Assembly: GCA_031430595.1 (NCBI GenBank)
Contig: JANPBU010000035.1
Span: 496,001 to 560,000, forward strand
Source of the DNA: JANNBN01 sp031430595
GTDB lineage: Bacteria > Actinomycetota > Acidimicrobiia > Acidimicrobiales > JANYDT01
Direction of reading: 5' to 3'
DNA: 64,000 nucleotides
Shown here: in pieces, positions 15,351 through 24,980 of the stretch
Position numbering within the stretch: position 1 is the stretch's first letter
Layout: each line of letters opens with the position of its first letter
Program-made: the position numbers and the translations under genes
The notes under the pieces: generated by a model
What the model saw: the letters and a program-made list of their open reading frames with translations, nothing else
Database searches by the model: none
Told to the model about the DNA's origin: nothing

Positions 15351-18300
15351 TCAGGCATAACGTGCCAGCCCTTTCGGCGTTGGCACAAACCCTGCCGCAA
15401 GCAGAACAGGTTTAAGTTCCTCAGGGAATGTTTCAAGAACAAGCTTACGGAAGCGAGCAGACCGGTCTTCTTCCGAGCCAACTAATTTCGTTAGTGCACC
15501 TATGACAGGCTCTTCCCATGACCCGTCAAACTCACGCAGCGCGACAAGGCTTCGCCCACCTTTTTCTATGTACACAGACGGAAGCCCGTCGACGAGCACC
15601 ACGTAGGCCCCTGCTGCACGTTGAGGCCCCTTAACCGGCCACGGGATCGCAATGCCGTATGCGTTGGCAGGGTCGGTCGCAGCTAATACGACTACCTCCG
15701 GCACACCGCCCGGTTCACGAAACGCACGAAGACGATCGACCGCACCTGGCACCGCGAACTGAGCCCCACCCATCCCGGTAACGAAGTAGCCGCGTCGGAC
15801 GGTGCCAGCTTCCTCCATGGCCTTCATCACCGGGTAGATACCGGAGAACCCGCCAGAGACCCCTTCACCCCTAATCGCTTCTCTGGTCAGCACTCCATGG
15901 CGTTCAAGTAACGAGACCGCCAACGCATGAACTCGGCCGGTTCCGACCAGGCGGGCGTTAGACCGAATCGCGGCCTTCGTCTCGATGACGGGGGCACACT
16001 CACCAACCCCAAGTTCACGGGTCAGCAGCGACCATCGCCCCTGGCCTTTTGGTGGCCCGAGCACCGTCAGGCTGGCAAGCCTCGGACGACCACGTCGAAC
16101 TGAACCGGCCCCTCCAGAACGTGATGGGGAACGTTTCCCGGCAGCCAGTGCGCGAACTGCCGCAAACGAATCGTTGGTTACTTCACCGGCCCACACGAGG
16201 TCCCAAATGGCATCGAGCGTTGCAGAGTCATTCATAGCCTGCAACTCACGAAAGAAACATGCGCCACGTTGGGCCAGTGCGGCGCGTAGGCGCTCGTGCT
16301 CGGCCTCTTGTGGTCGATCGGGATGATCTGCAACCGGCGGAGCGATGAGCATCGCAGCCTGATCACGCAGAAACAGCATCACTTTTCCGTCGTCACGTCC
16401 GAGTGGCCCCGCACCTACCCACACAACTTCACCAGCACCGAGCAATTCGTCGAGCCACCGGGGTGAGTACCGAGGTAAGCGCGCAGGGAATACGTCGCGT
16501 TCCAGCACACTCACCGGGATCGCGACCCCTTGTAGCTGCCCAATAACTTCGTATAGTCGATCAACGCCCACACCGGTTGCCGCGCTTCCCACACCGTGCC
16601 AATCAGGCAGAAAGCGGGCGAGCGCCTCGGTTGAGGTCGGTTCGATTTCTTTGCGAATGACTGCGAGTGACCGCTGCCTCAGAAGTCGCAGCACTTCTGC
16701 GTCGCACCATTCAACCCCGAACCCTTCAGGTCGAAATTCGCCCTGAAGAAGTGATCCGTTGTCACCGCGACGCAGCAGGCAGCGCTGCACCAAATCCTCA
16801 CCGAGCGAGAAACGTTCGCACACATCTAGTGTCGTAAAGGGGGTATGTGTACGCGCGTACCTTCCAACGAGCGTACCGAGTGCCCCGTTCGGGTCTGAAA
16901 GATCGGCGGGGTCACCACCGTCCCATTCAAGGAACGCGGCAGGAAGCCCCTGAGGGATAACTACACCGAGCGCGTCTCGATAACGAGCAGCGTCTTCAGC
17001 TGCGATGTAGCGGTCTTCGCCGCCAACGCGAACAACAACGCAACGTCGTTCCTTCACCAACGTAGCCATAAACGATGCCGCCACATCGGATTCACCATCA
17101 ACACGAAGCGCGAGTTCGTCAAGGCTGAGATCACCTATCCGACGAAGTAAATCATGAACGGCATCCACAGTTCGTGCGTGACGTCGGGGATCAACTGCTT
17201 GCAGTTCTGCCTCAACCGAAGCAATCGCTCGCGCATCGAGCAGCTCGCGCATTTCCTCGGAGCCAAGCAGTTCGTTCAAGAGGTCTCGATCAAGTGCCAA
17301 CGCGGCGGCTCGACGTTCGGCCAACGGTGCGTCACCGTCGTACATAAAGTTCGCGATGTATCCGAACGCCAGGCTCGACGCGAACGGCGACGGGTTAGCC
17401 ATATCGAGACTTACAACCCTGATTTTGCGCGAACGAATACCTTGCAGCACTTCGGTCAGACTGCTCACATCAAACGCATCGGCTAAACACTCACGGTAGG
17501 TCTCAAGAATGAGCGGAAAGGTACCGTAACGGCTCGCGACTTTCAGCAAATCGGCACTTCGTTGCCGTTGCTTCCATAACGGTGACCGGCTACCCGGGCG
17601 TCGACGTGGCAACAACAAGGCCCGCGCAGCGTTCTCGCGGAACCGTGCGGCGAACAACGCCGAGTTACCTACTTCAGCCATCAACAGTTCGTTGAGCTCA
17701 TCGGGGTCGATCAATACGTATTCGGTTGGTGGTGCCTCGTCGGCTTCTGGCAGGCGAACCATGATGCCGTCGTCACTCCAAATGGCCCGAACTTCCATAC
17801 CGAGTTTCTCGCGAACCCGGTGCTCGATTGCCATCGCCCACGGCGCATGAACCTGAGCGCCAAATGGGGAAAGTAAACACAGTTGCCAGTCGCCGAGTTC
17901 ATCTCGAAAACGTTGAACCACAAGTTGCCGGTCGGTAGGCAGTACACCACCTGTTGCCTCTTTTTCATCTTGGATGTACTTACGAAGGTTTTGTTTGGCC
18001 AGTAGGTCAAGTGCGTAGTCGGAGCCAAGCATGGCGTCGTCGATCTCGCCATTACTCAGTACGCGTACAAACTCACCCATCGCCTTGCCAAGCTCATACG
18101 GTCGACCCAACTTATCGCCGTGCCAGAACGGCATCTTTCCCGGAACGCCGGGTGCTGGGGTCACAATCACTCGATCAGGCGTGATGTCTTCTATTCGCCA
18201 CGTTGTTGCACCGAGCAGAAACGTTTCACCCACACGGCTTTCGAACACCATCTCTTCATCGAGTTCGCCAACCCGCCCACCATCGGGGGTCGTTACCGTG

Positions 18301-19970
18301 TACAGCCCACGATCAGGGATGGTTCCACCGCTGGTGATCGCCAGCAATCGTGCACCCGGGCGAGGGGTAAGGGTTCCGGCCAGCCGATCCCAGGTGACTC
18401 GGGGTCGAAGGTCAGAGAACTCATCACTCGGGTATCGACCGGCTAACAGGTCAAGCACATTGTCAAGCACGTCGTCGCTTAAATCCGCAAACGGATACGC
18501 ACCACGAGCCATTGCGGCAATATCGGCCACGCTTGCACCTTCGTCGCCAGTTGCTACCTGAGCAACTATCTGTTGGCACAGTACGTCAATCGGGTTGCGC
18601 GGCACCCACGTTTCTTCGACAGTACCTGCGAACATACGATTCGCAACGACCGCTGACGACACAAGGTCGGTTCGATACTTTGGGAAAATTCGGCCCTTAC
18701 TTGGTTCGCCAACCTGGTGCCCGGCTCGACCAATTCGCTGCAAACCACTCGCCACAGAAGACGGAGATTCAACCTGAATCACTAAGTCAATCGCGCCCAT
18801 ATCAATGCCTAGCTCTAGCGACGATGTGGCCACCAACGCTGGCAGGCGACCCGCCTTTAACGCCTCTTCAATTTCAAACCGTTGCTCACGCGCAATCGAA
18901 CCGTGATGAGCACGAACCAATTCTTCCTCAGCCAGTTCGTTGAGTTTGGCTGCAAGACGCTCGGCTAACCGCCGTGAGTTAACAAAGATAAGCGTACTGT
19001 TATGTGAACGTATAAGTTCCAAAAGTTTCGGATAAACAGCAGGCCAGATTGAACTTCGTTTCTCAGGGTCACCGGCAGCGGCACCTGACATCAACGGTTG
19101 ACCATCTTCTCCAAGTTCCGGCTTGCCCAACTCAGCCATATCTTCAACCGGAACAACGATTTCGAGTTCCAGCACTTTACGAACGCCAGTATCGACGACC
19201 GTTACGGGGCGAGGATTCCATCGGCCGCTTTGCACATCAAACGCCCGGCCACCCAAAAATTTGGCGACTTCTTCAAGGGGTCGCTGGGTGGCCGACAGCC
19301 CAATTCGTTGCGGTGAGATACGACCTTTCTTTGCGATGAGTTGCTCAAGTCGTTCCAACGAAAGCGCCATATGGGCACCGCGCTTGGTACCGGCCAACGC
19401 GTGAATCTCGTCAACGATGACATACTCAACACCGCTCAGCACACTGCGGGCTTCACTCGTGAGCATGAGGTATAAAGACTCTGGTGTAGTCACCAAAATG
19501 TCGGGAGGGCGGATGGCGATTTTGCGTCGTTCGTCGTTCGAGGTATCGCCAGTTCGGGTGGCCACAGTTACTGACGGAACTGGGCGGCCCTGGCGCGCAG
19601 CTTCGCGAGCCAGCCCGTTTAGAGGTGCCCGAAGGTTGCGTTCCACGTCGTAAATGAGGGCCTTCAGCGGTGAGATGTACAACACTCGAACTCCACCGTC
19701 GGCTGAAGCATTTTTCTTCTTGCCGCCCTTTACCTTGGCCACTACCTGGGGCGGTGCAACAGGAAGAGTCGGCACTTCGACGCTGAGTCGATCGAGGGCG
19801 AAAAGAAACGCAGCCAAGGTCTTTCCTGAACCGGTTGGGGCAAGAATCAGCGTGTGGGCACCTTTAGCGATAGCAGCCCAGCCTTGAGTTTGAGCCGACG
19901 TTGGTGCCGTAAACGAACGCTCAAACCAGGCCCGGGTTACTTCGCTGAATACCCCAAGTGCCTCACTCAC
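15351..19970 (-). CDS. lhr: ATP-dependent helicase Lhr
   Basis: 1539 residues, full length for long actinobacterial Lhr. Superfamily 2 motifs: Walker A LAPTGSGKTLAAFLF (about residue 42), DEIHAL (motif II), SATQRP (III), and QRIGRAGHQVG (VI). A winged-helix and Lhr-specific beta-barrel follow, then a long C-terminal tail of about 650 residues typical of Lhr-CTD. It unwinds RNA:DNA and DNA duplexes in the 3'-5' direction and is induced by DNA damage in relatives. It precedes nei2 by 14 bp and is divergent from the FKBP gene. Long open frames on the opposite strand are shadows. Confidence 0.95.
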   Translation of the reverse strand: MSEALGVFSEVTRAWFERSFTAPTSAQTQGWAAIAKGAHTLILAPTGSGKTLAAFLFALDRLSVEVPTLPVAPPQVVAKVKGGKKKNASADGGVRVLYISPLKALIYDVERNLRAPLNGLAREAARQGRPVPSVTVATRTGDTSNDERRKIAIRPPDILVTTPESLYLMLTSEARSVLSGVEYVIVDEIHALAGTKRGAHMALSLERLEQLIAKKGRISPQRIGLSATQRPLEEVAKFLGGRAFDVQSGRWNPRPVTVVDTGVRKVLELEIVVPVEDMAELGKPELGEDGQPLMSGAAAGDPEKRSSIWPAVYPKLLELIRSHNSTLIFVNSRRLAERLAAKLNELAEEELVRAHHGSIAREQRFEIEEALKAGRLPALVATSSLELGIDMGAIDLVIQVESPSSVASGLQRIGRAGHQVGEPSKGRIFPKYRTDLVSSAVVANRMFAGTVEETWVPRNPIDVLCQQIVAQVATGDEGASVADIAAMARGAYPFADLSDDVLDNVLDLLAGRYPSDEFSDLRPRVTWDRLAGTLTPRPGARLLAITSGGTIPDRGLYTVTTPDGGRVGELDEEMVFESRVGETFLLGATTWRIEDITPDRVIVTPAPGVPGKMPFWHGDKLGRPYELGKAMGEFVRVLSNGEIDDAMLGSDYALDLLAKQNLRKYIQDEKEATGGVLPTDRQLVVQRFRDELGDWQLCLLSPFGAQVHAPWAMAIEHRVREKLGMEVRAIWSDDGIMVRLPEADEAPPTEYVLIDPDELNELLMAEVGNSALFAARFRENAARALLLPRRRPGSRSPLWKQRQRSADLLKVASRYGTFPLILETYRECLADAFDVSSLTEVLQGIRSRKIRVVSLDMANPSPFASSLAFGYIANFMYDGDAPLAERRAAALALDRDLLNELLGSEEMRELLDARAIASVEAELQAVDPRRHARTVDAVHDLLRRIGDLSLDELALRVDGESDVAASFMATLVKERRCVVVRVGGEDRYIAAEDAARYRDALGVVIPQGLPAAFLEWDGGDPADLSDPNGALGTLVGRYARTHTPFTTLDVCERFSLGEDLVQRCLLRRGDNGSLLQGEFRPEGFGVEWCDAEVLRLLRQRSLAVIRKEIEPTSTEALARFLPDWHGVGSAATGVGVDRLYEVIGQLQGVAIPVSVLERDVFPARLPRYSPRWLDELLGAGEVVWVGAGPLGRDDGKVMLFLRDQAAMLIAPPVADHPDRPQEAEHERLRAALAQRGACFFRELQAMNDSATLDAIWDLVWAGEVTNDSFAAVRALAAGKRSPSRSGGAGSVRRGRPRLASLTVLGPPKGQGRWSLLTRELGVGECAPVIETKAAIRSNARLVGTGRVHALAVSLLERHGVLTREAIRGEGVSGGFSGIYPVMKAMEEAGTVRRGYFVTGMGGAQFAVPGAVDRLRAFREPGGVPEVVVLAATDPANAYGIAIPWPVKGPQRAAGAYVVLVDGLPSVYIEKGGRSLVALREFDGSWEEPVIGALTKLVGSEEDRSARFRKLVLETFPEELKPVLLAAGFVPTPKGLARYA

Positions 19971-20031
19971 GCACGCAATATGTCACAACTGAGCACCAAC
20001 TCGGTCATCGCAGTCAACGTAACCTGTGGGA

Positions 20032-20424
20032 ATGTCATCAGAACCAATGTCAAAGTCAACAAAACCTGAGGTAGTCGTACCAGCCGGTGAAGCACCAATC
20101 GAATTAGTCACGAACGACCTCATCGAGGGCACGGGCGTCGAAGCAACAAAGGGATCAACGGTCATCGTTCATTACGTTGGGGTTTCTTGGTCAACCGGTG
20201 CGGAATTTGACTCGTCATGGAACCGACGCGAAACCTTCGACTTTCCGCTCGGCGCAGGTCACGTGATTCAGGGTTGGGACCACGGGGTGCAAGGTATGAA
20301 GGTGGGTGGCCGCCGCGAACTCATCATCCCGCCTCATATGGGTTACGGGGCCAGAGGCGCAGGCGGTGCCATCAAACCGAACGAAACTCTCATCTTCGTG
20401 GTTGACCTTATCGACGTCCGCTAG
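20032..20424 (+). CDS. FKBP-type peptidyl-prolyl cis-trans isomerase
   Basis: 130 residues from ATG 20032 (ATG 20047 is also possible; GTG 20026 less so). FKBP core: VIVHYVGVSWSTGAEFDSSW, FPLGAGHVIQGWDHGVQGMK, GGRRELIIPPHMGYG, and IFVVDLIDV. Aromatic pocket residues Tyr, Phe, Trp and the VIQGW motif are kept, so it should be active. No signal peptide, so cytoplasmic. Divergent from lhr with a gap of about 60 bp. The 199 bp downstream to the convergent GNAT-like gene hold only a short GTTGCT/AGCAAC hairpin near 20538-20553. Confidence 0.93.
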   Translation: MSSEPMSKSTKPEVVVPAGEAPIELVTNDLIEGTGVEATKGSTVIVHYVGVSWSTGAEFDSSWNRRETFDFPLGAGHVIQGWDHGVQGMKVGGRRELIIPPHMGYGARGAGGAIKPNETLIFVVDLIDVR

Positions 20425-20623
20425 TTTTTGTCATGGGTACCGTGTTCAATCGACTTGTGCAAGCGAGAGGCGGCAGGCACGCGCAACCGTCGACCAACGA
20501 TGCGCCAACGACCCGACCGATCGTTTGAATTTCGTCACGGTTGCTTGGCAGCAACAACAAAGCGGCGCTGGGAGTCAAGACTTCCGACCCTAAATACATA
20601 GTTAACGCGCCACGTCTTGAGGC

Positions 20624-21580
20624 TCAGCGGCGGACTACGACCGTGGCCGTTGACTCGGTGGTTGAAGTCCAACGGGCCTTGTATTCCATTTCCATTCCGA
20701 GGTCGTACTTTGTGAGGCCCTGTGCAGCGATTCGGGTGATCTCGTGATCCTGCAAAAGGTGACCAATCGATAGGTGCGCATACTGCTCAACGTACGAGAG
20801 TTGCAAACCTCGATACGTCGAATCTCGGATTCCGCCCAAGATGTAACCAACATCTATGCCGTCGCAAACAGCAACGGCAGCACGCACCCTGCCCGGCGTA
20901 AGGCGGTCGACAATTCGCCGATAACCCTCAGTCGATGACGGCTCAACAATCCCTGACCCTTCTAAGCCTTTCCAGCTTCTGGTTTCAATCGCCAACAGCC
21001 GCTCAATCAGCAGCGGCGCGTACAGGTCATCACAAATTTCGATCTGTATCTGACCCTCAGCCTCGCGTCGGGTCCGGCGAATATTGCGTCGAAACTTTTC
21101 CGACTTAGCTTTCCACCACGGATCAATTCCGTGAGAAAGATCGATCACACAACGGATTGCATCGGGCCCGCGAAACAACTGGTGGCGCCGACCAAAGCCC
21201 CCAACAACGGCGTCAAACATGGGGCTAGCTGGGACAAGGCCGGTAATGAACAACACATCCCAGCCCGGGATTAGGGCCAAATCGTCGGCTGCCTGTTTCA
21301 CTAGGGCCTTGGCGTCAGGCCCAACGAACGGGCATGCGTACGCCCACACGGGGTCTAGCCCGATGAGACAATCAGCACCGTCAGACGACAGCCGACCAAA
21401 CCCAGCCCAGCCGAGAGCCGAATCATTCAAGATCACCTCGGGCCCAGCACCCCACGTCTCGTGGGTCGAGAATGCCCAGTCAGAACCGGTTGACCAGTGA
21501 TCAATTCCGGTGGTCACTTCCACCATTGCATCCCATGAAGACTGCTCTTGTTTGAGGGTTGGGTAGGTAACAAGCTCCAT
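20624..21580 (-). CDS. GNAT-like acyltransferase (CelD/BcsL domain)
   Basis: 318 residues. The central to C-terminal part, with SEKFRRNIRRTRREAEGQ, RSWKGLEGSG, and LSYVEQYAHLSIGHLLQDHE, is the CelD/BcsL or FemAB-like GNAT fold seen in cellulose and capsule loci. Such enzymes transfer acyl or aminoacyl groups to polysaccharide or peptide. No membrane segment. Start 21580 lies 38 bp from the end of the ABC permease gene on the same strand. Acceptor unknown. Confidence 0.7.
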   Translation of the reverse strand: MELVTYPTLKQEQSSWDAMVEVTTGIDHWSTGSDWAFSTHETWGAGPEVILNDSALGWAGFGRLSSDGADCLIGLDPVWAYACPFVGPDAKALVKQAADDLALIPGWDVLFITGLVPASPMFDAVVGGFGRRHQLFRGPDAIRCVIDLSHGIDPWWKAKSEKFRRNIRRTRREAEGQIQIEICDDLYAPLLIERLLAIETRSWKGLEGSGIVEPSSTEGYRRIVDRLTPGRVRAAVAVCDGIDVGYILGGIRDSTYRGLQLSYVEQYAHLSIGHLLQDHEITRIAAQGLTKYDLGMEMEYKARWTSTTESTATVVVRR

Positions 21581-21617
21581 AAGAAAGTGGCGTTCCCAAA
21601 ACAGGGTTGCTCACGAA

Positions 21618-23288
21618 TTATCGTCGGCGGGCACCCATATCTGCAAGCAGGTCTGCTTCTCGCTTTTGAGCGTACCGCGCCGCCCAACGTAGCCCCGTCT
21701 GCCAAATCAGCATGGACCACAACGCCGAACCCAGAAGGGCCGCAGCGATAGAACCGGTTGTGCCCCAGAGTCGTGCCGCCCCAACCATTCCAGCAACCGG
21801 CAAAGCCAGAACGGTGATGACAACCAAACCAGCCAGCCCGAGGAAACCAATCAGACAACCTTCACCTGCGGTAGGACGTCGATTCGCATACGGGTTGGCT
21901 TGATCGGGTTGCCCGAATGGGGCAAGAACCGAAATCATGCATCCCACGCCGAGCGGGATGCCCCAGCACAGGAGCGTCAGCGTGAACATAATGAACATTG
22001 CTCCCCATGCCCTCGACACCACACCAAGTGCCAACGTTGAAACGAGTACCGGTGTCATCAAGTACGGCACAGCGGCCAGGCTCTTCCCCGTCAATAGGGT
22101 TCGCATTGAAAGGCCAGATGAACATTCGATCCAGAGCGATGCAGCATCGGCGCCCAACAGATTGTTCGAAGCACCAAGGCCGAAAAGTAGTGCGGCCGGT
22201 GCAAACCACAACGACGAACTTCCGGCTTGGCCGGTACTAATCACCTGTACGAAAGCAAACGGTGCGCCAATGATGGTGCCAACCATAAACGCGCTTCTGC
22301 GACTCGGTGATCGGCTGATGTAGCGAATTTCTTTCATCATGACTGCACCCCAGGGTCGCCCACCAAGAGCACCAACAGCTCGACCGAGAACCGGGTACCT
22401 GTTGCTGTTCTTTTTGCGCTCGATACGAACCGTTTCTGAAAGCACAAGTAGCCGATCAAGCCCCCGAAGCCAAATCTGCAACAGCACCACAGCCAAGCCA
22501 GCACCGGCAAGAATTCTTAACGCGCTTTGACCGAATTGACCTTCGCGTGCATCGACCACGGCCTGGCCGAGAGCACCCGCTGGAAGCCAGCGAAGCACGT
22601 TGATTGCCTTGAAGTAGTTTTCGTCGCTGAGCAGTTTGATCGATTGGGCCCCCAGCCAAATTGATGCCCCAACAATCGAAGCGAACATCACCGCAACGTC
22701 GCGTCCACGGCGTGAGCGCGAGGTAAGCGCAAGCACAACCGCAAGTGATCGCGCCGCCGTCAGCGACAGCAACAACTGCACGATGACAGCCATCGTCACC
22801 AACACCACTGCTGTTGGTGACGAGCCGAACGACGCAATCGCCCCCGTCAGCCCAATGGCGGTAGCTAACGGCACGTAACCGGTTAGTGAGGCTGCAACGA
22901 AACCACGCCGAAGTTCGTCACGTTTCAACGGAAGCAAGGCCACCTTTGTTGGGTCGAGGGTGTCATCAACACCACCGGTCATAATCGGCCCGAATACCCA
23001 GGCCCCGAACATGATCGAGAAGAAAAGAACGGTCGCGTTCGCGGCGTCAACACCGCCGTATTTTCGCTGCTGCCACATGCGCACCCATGCGAAAATCGCA
23101 CCCGCAGCTGAAGCCAAAATCATGACGGCCATACCAAATCTCAGCCGACGATCACCCGAAAACGCGTTCTTCAAAATTCTGAGCTTGATCGCGACGAAGT
23201 AGTAGGTCATCGATCGCCGTTGATCGCCACCAAACTCACGATTGTCAGAGGCTGATTTGGCCCGACCACCTACCGGAAAGTCGGTCAT
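21618..23288 (-). CDS. ABC-2-like transporter permease
   Basis: 556 residues with about twelve hydrophobic segments; two halves each with several helices, and a cytoplasmic loop with IERKKNSNRYPVLGRAVGAL. Its ATG overlaps the stop of the ATPase gene (ATGA), so they form one transporter. The family includes large actinobacterial exporters of unknown substrate. No cargo gene is evident; the GNAT-like gene follows by 38 bp. Confidence 0.75.
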   Translation of the reverse strand: MTDFPVGGRAKSASDNREFGGDQRRSMTYYFVAIKLRILKNAFSGDRRLRFGMAVMILASAAGAIFAWVRMWQQRKYGGVDAANATVLFFSIMFGAWVFGPIMTGGVDDTLDPTKVALLPLKRDELRRGFVAASLTGYVPLATAIGLTGAIASFGSSPTAVVLVTMAVIVQLLLSLTAARSLAVVLALTSRSRRGRDVAVMFASIVGASIWLGAQSIKLLSDENYFKAINVLRWLPAGALGQAVVDAREGQFGQSALRILAGAGLAVVLLQIWLRGLDRLLVLSETVRIERKKNSNRYPVLGRAVGALGGRPWGAVMMKEIRYISRSPSRRSAFMVGTIIGAPFAFVQVISTGQAGSSSLWFAPAALLFGLGASNNLLGADAASLWIECSSGLSMRTLLTGKSLAAVPYLMTPVLVSTLALGVVSRAWGAMFIMFTLTLLCWGIPLGVGCMISVLAPFGQPDQANPYANRRPTAGEGCLIGFLGLAGLVVITVLALPVAGMVGAARLWGTTGSIAAALLGSALWSMLIWQTGLRWAARYAQKREADLLADMGARRR

Positions 23289-24163
23289 GAAACGAGCGTG
23301 CCGTTCGGAACCACCGGCGTCAACCAGTCAAGGTTGGTGGCATCAGATCGGGTGGCGCCAACCGCGTCGATGAACGCCTGTTCAAGGGTTCGTCCGCCAC
23401 AAACATCCGACGTTGAGCCGGCCGCCACGACCATTCCGTCGTGAACAATTGCAACATGATCACAGAGGCGTTGAACAGTTTCCATCACGTGAGACGAAAA
23501 GATCACGGTGCCGCCACTGTTCCGGTAATGGGCGAGAACGTCTTGGATTGTTCGTGACGACACGGGGTCAACCGACTCGAACGGTTCATCCAAGAACAGG
23601 ACGGGCGGAACATGAAGAAGCGCAGCACCAAGTGCAATCTTTTTCCGCATACCCTGGCTGTAATCAGTCACCAGTTCATGTTGGGCACGAACCAGACCAA
23701 GCACTTCAAGGAGCTCATTGGCTCGAGCACGAGCCACCGGGGGGTCGAGCCGTCGTAGTAAGCCAATATAAGTTAAAAGCTCGAGCCCGGTAAGGCGTTC
23801 GAAGAGCCTCAAATCGTCAGGCAGAACACCGAATCGATGTTTCGCTTCCTGCGGGTCTGACCACACGTCAAGGCCATCAACCGTTGCGGTTCCGGCATCG
23901 GGACGAAGCAGGCAGGTAATCATTCGAATCGAGGTTGTCTTGCCTGCTCCGTTCGGGCCAACGAGACCAAAAAACGAACCGCGTTCTACCCGAAGATCGA
24001 CACGGGCGACGGCAACTTTCTCTCCAAACCGTTTTTGCAGGCCAATGGCTTCCACAGCTGGGGGTGACGATGCGAGAAACGAGACCGGGGACATGGGAGA
24101 GGCATCGACAATCGAGCCAACGCACTTGACGTCTGAACGCGCGGTGAACCCATGAGTCACCAT
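23285..24163 (-). CDS. ABC transporter ATP-binding protein
   Basis: 292 residues from ATG 24163, though the internal ATG at 24094 could be the true start, since the first 23 residues are not conserved-looking. Walker A GPNGAGKTTSIRM, signature region DYSQGMRKKIALGAALLH, Walker B VLFLDEPFESVD, and switch His in IFSSHVMETVQRL. Drug/lipid exporter-type NBD that pairs with the overlapping permease. Divergent from the crotonase gene with about 40 bp between. Confidence 0.9.
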   Translation of the reverse strand: MVTHGFTARSDVKCVGSIVDASPMSPVSFLASSPPAVEAIGLQKRFGEKVAVARVDLRVERGSFFGLVGPNGAGKTTSIRMITCLLRPDAGTATVDGLDVWSDPQEAKHRFGVLPDDLRLFERLTGLELLTYIGLLRRLDPPVARARANELLEVLGLVRAQHELVTDYSQGMRKKIALGAALLHVPPVLFLDEPFESVDPVSSRTIQDVLAHYRNSGGTVIFSSHVMETVQRLCDHVAIVHDGMVVAAGSTSDVCGGRTLEQAFIDAVGATRSDATNLDWLTPVVPNGTLVS

Positions 24164-24203
24164 TCACTGCCAATCAGGCACGCAACCGGGCTACCCTTCG
24201 TAG

Positions 24204-24980
24204 ATGTCGAGTGAACCACCTGTACTCAGCCAGCGTGATGGTGAAGTTGTAACGATCACGATGAACCTGCCAGGCCGCAGAAATGCCCTTTCTCTTGCGC
24301 ACATGCAGGCCCTTATCGTGGCATTCCGACATGCAGGCGATTCAGATGCTCGGGGGGTGATCTTGGCCGCCAATGGGCCGGTGTTTTCTGCCGGTCACGA
24401 CTTTGCCGATATGGCTGGCAAAGACCTTGGCCAACTTCGGTCGTTACTCAAAACCTGTACCGAACTGATGATGCTCGTACAAGAGATTCCGCAACCGGTC
24501 ATTGCCAAAGTACATGCACTCGCCACGGCGGCTGGCTGTCAGCTCGTTGCAACGTGTGATCTCGCAATTGCTGCCGATACCGCAGGGTTCGCCCTACCCG
24601 GTGGGAAGGGTGGATTGTTCTGCACGACTCCTCTGGTCGCCGTTGCGAGAAACATAGGTCGTAAGCGTGCATTAGAGCTTGCAATGACTGGCGACCCAAT
24701 CGATGCGGCAACCGCTGTTAACTGGGGTCTGATCAATCATGCAGTTGCACCCGATCAGCTTGGTGAGGCGGTGAGCGACCTGATGCGCAGGGTAACTCGT
24801 GGATCAGCCTTCGCAAAAGCCATGGGAAAGGCGGCGTATTACGCGCAGGTCGATCTTGATCAACCCAAAGCGTACGCATATGCCATTGAGGTGATGGCCT
24901 CCAATGCCGCCACCTACGATGGGCAAGAAGGTATCGCTTCGTTCATCGAAAAACGCCATCCCGAGTACAGACACCAATGA
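24204..24980 (+). CDS. Crotonase-superfamily protein, ECHDC3-like, lacking both catalytic glutamates
   Basis: 258 residues. Oxyanion-hole motif ANGPVFSAGHDF at about 53-64 and AAGCQLVATCDLAIAADTAG near 110 match ECHDC3-type proteins. In enoyl-CoA hydratase two Glu residues add water; here the aligned positions read Gln (GCQL) and Gly (PGGKGG), so ordinary hydratase activity is not expected. It probably still binds a CoA thioester. Its stop overlaps the start of the PLP decarboxylase gene (ATGA), so the pair is coupled. Confidence 0.75.
   Translation: MSSEPPVLSQRDGEVVTITMNLPGRRNALSLAHMQALIVAFRHAGDSDARGVILAANGPVFSAGHDFADMAGKDLGQLRSLLKTCTELMMLVQEIPQPVIAKVHALATAAGCQLVATCDLAIAADTAGFALPGGKGGLFCTTPLVAVARNIGRKRALELAMTGDPIDAATAVNWGLINHAVAPDQLGEAVSDLMRRVTRGSAFAKAMGKAAYYAQVDLDQPKAYAYAIEVMASNAATYDGQEGIASFIEKRHPEYRHQ

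Noticed and set aside
18031..18561. 176-codon open frame opposite lhr
   Set aside because: Antisense shadow of a clear helicase gene; no family motif and no start signal.
20538..20553. Hairpin GTTGCT/AGCAAC as a terminator between FKBP and GNAT genes
   Set aside because: Only six base pairs and no T-run in either direction; left as a weak structure.
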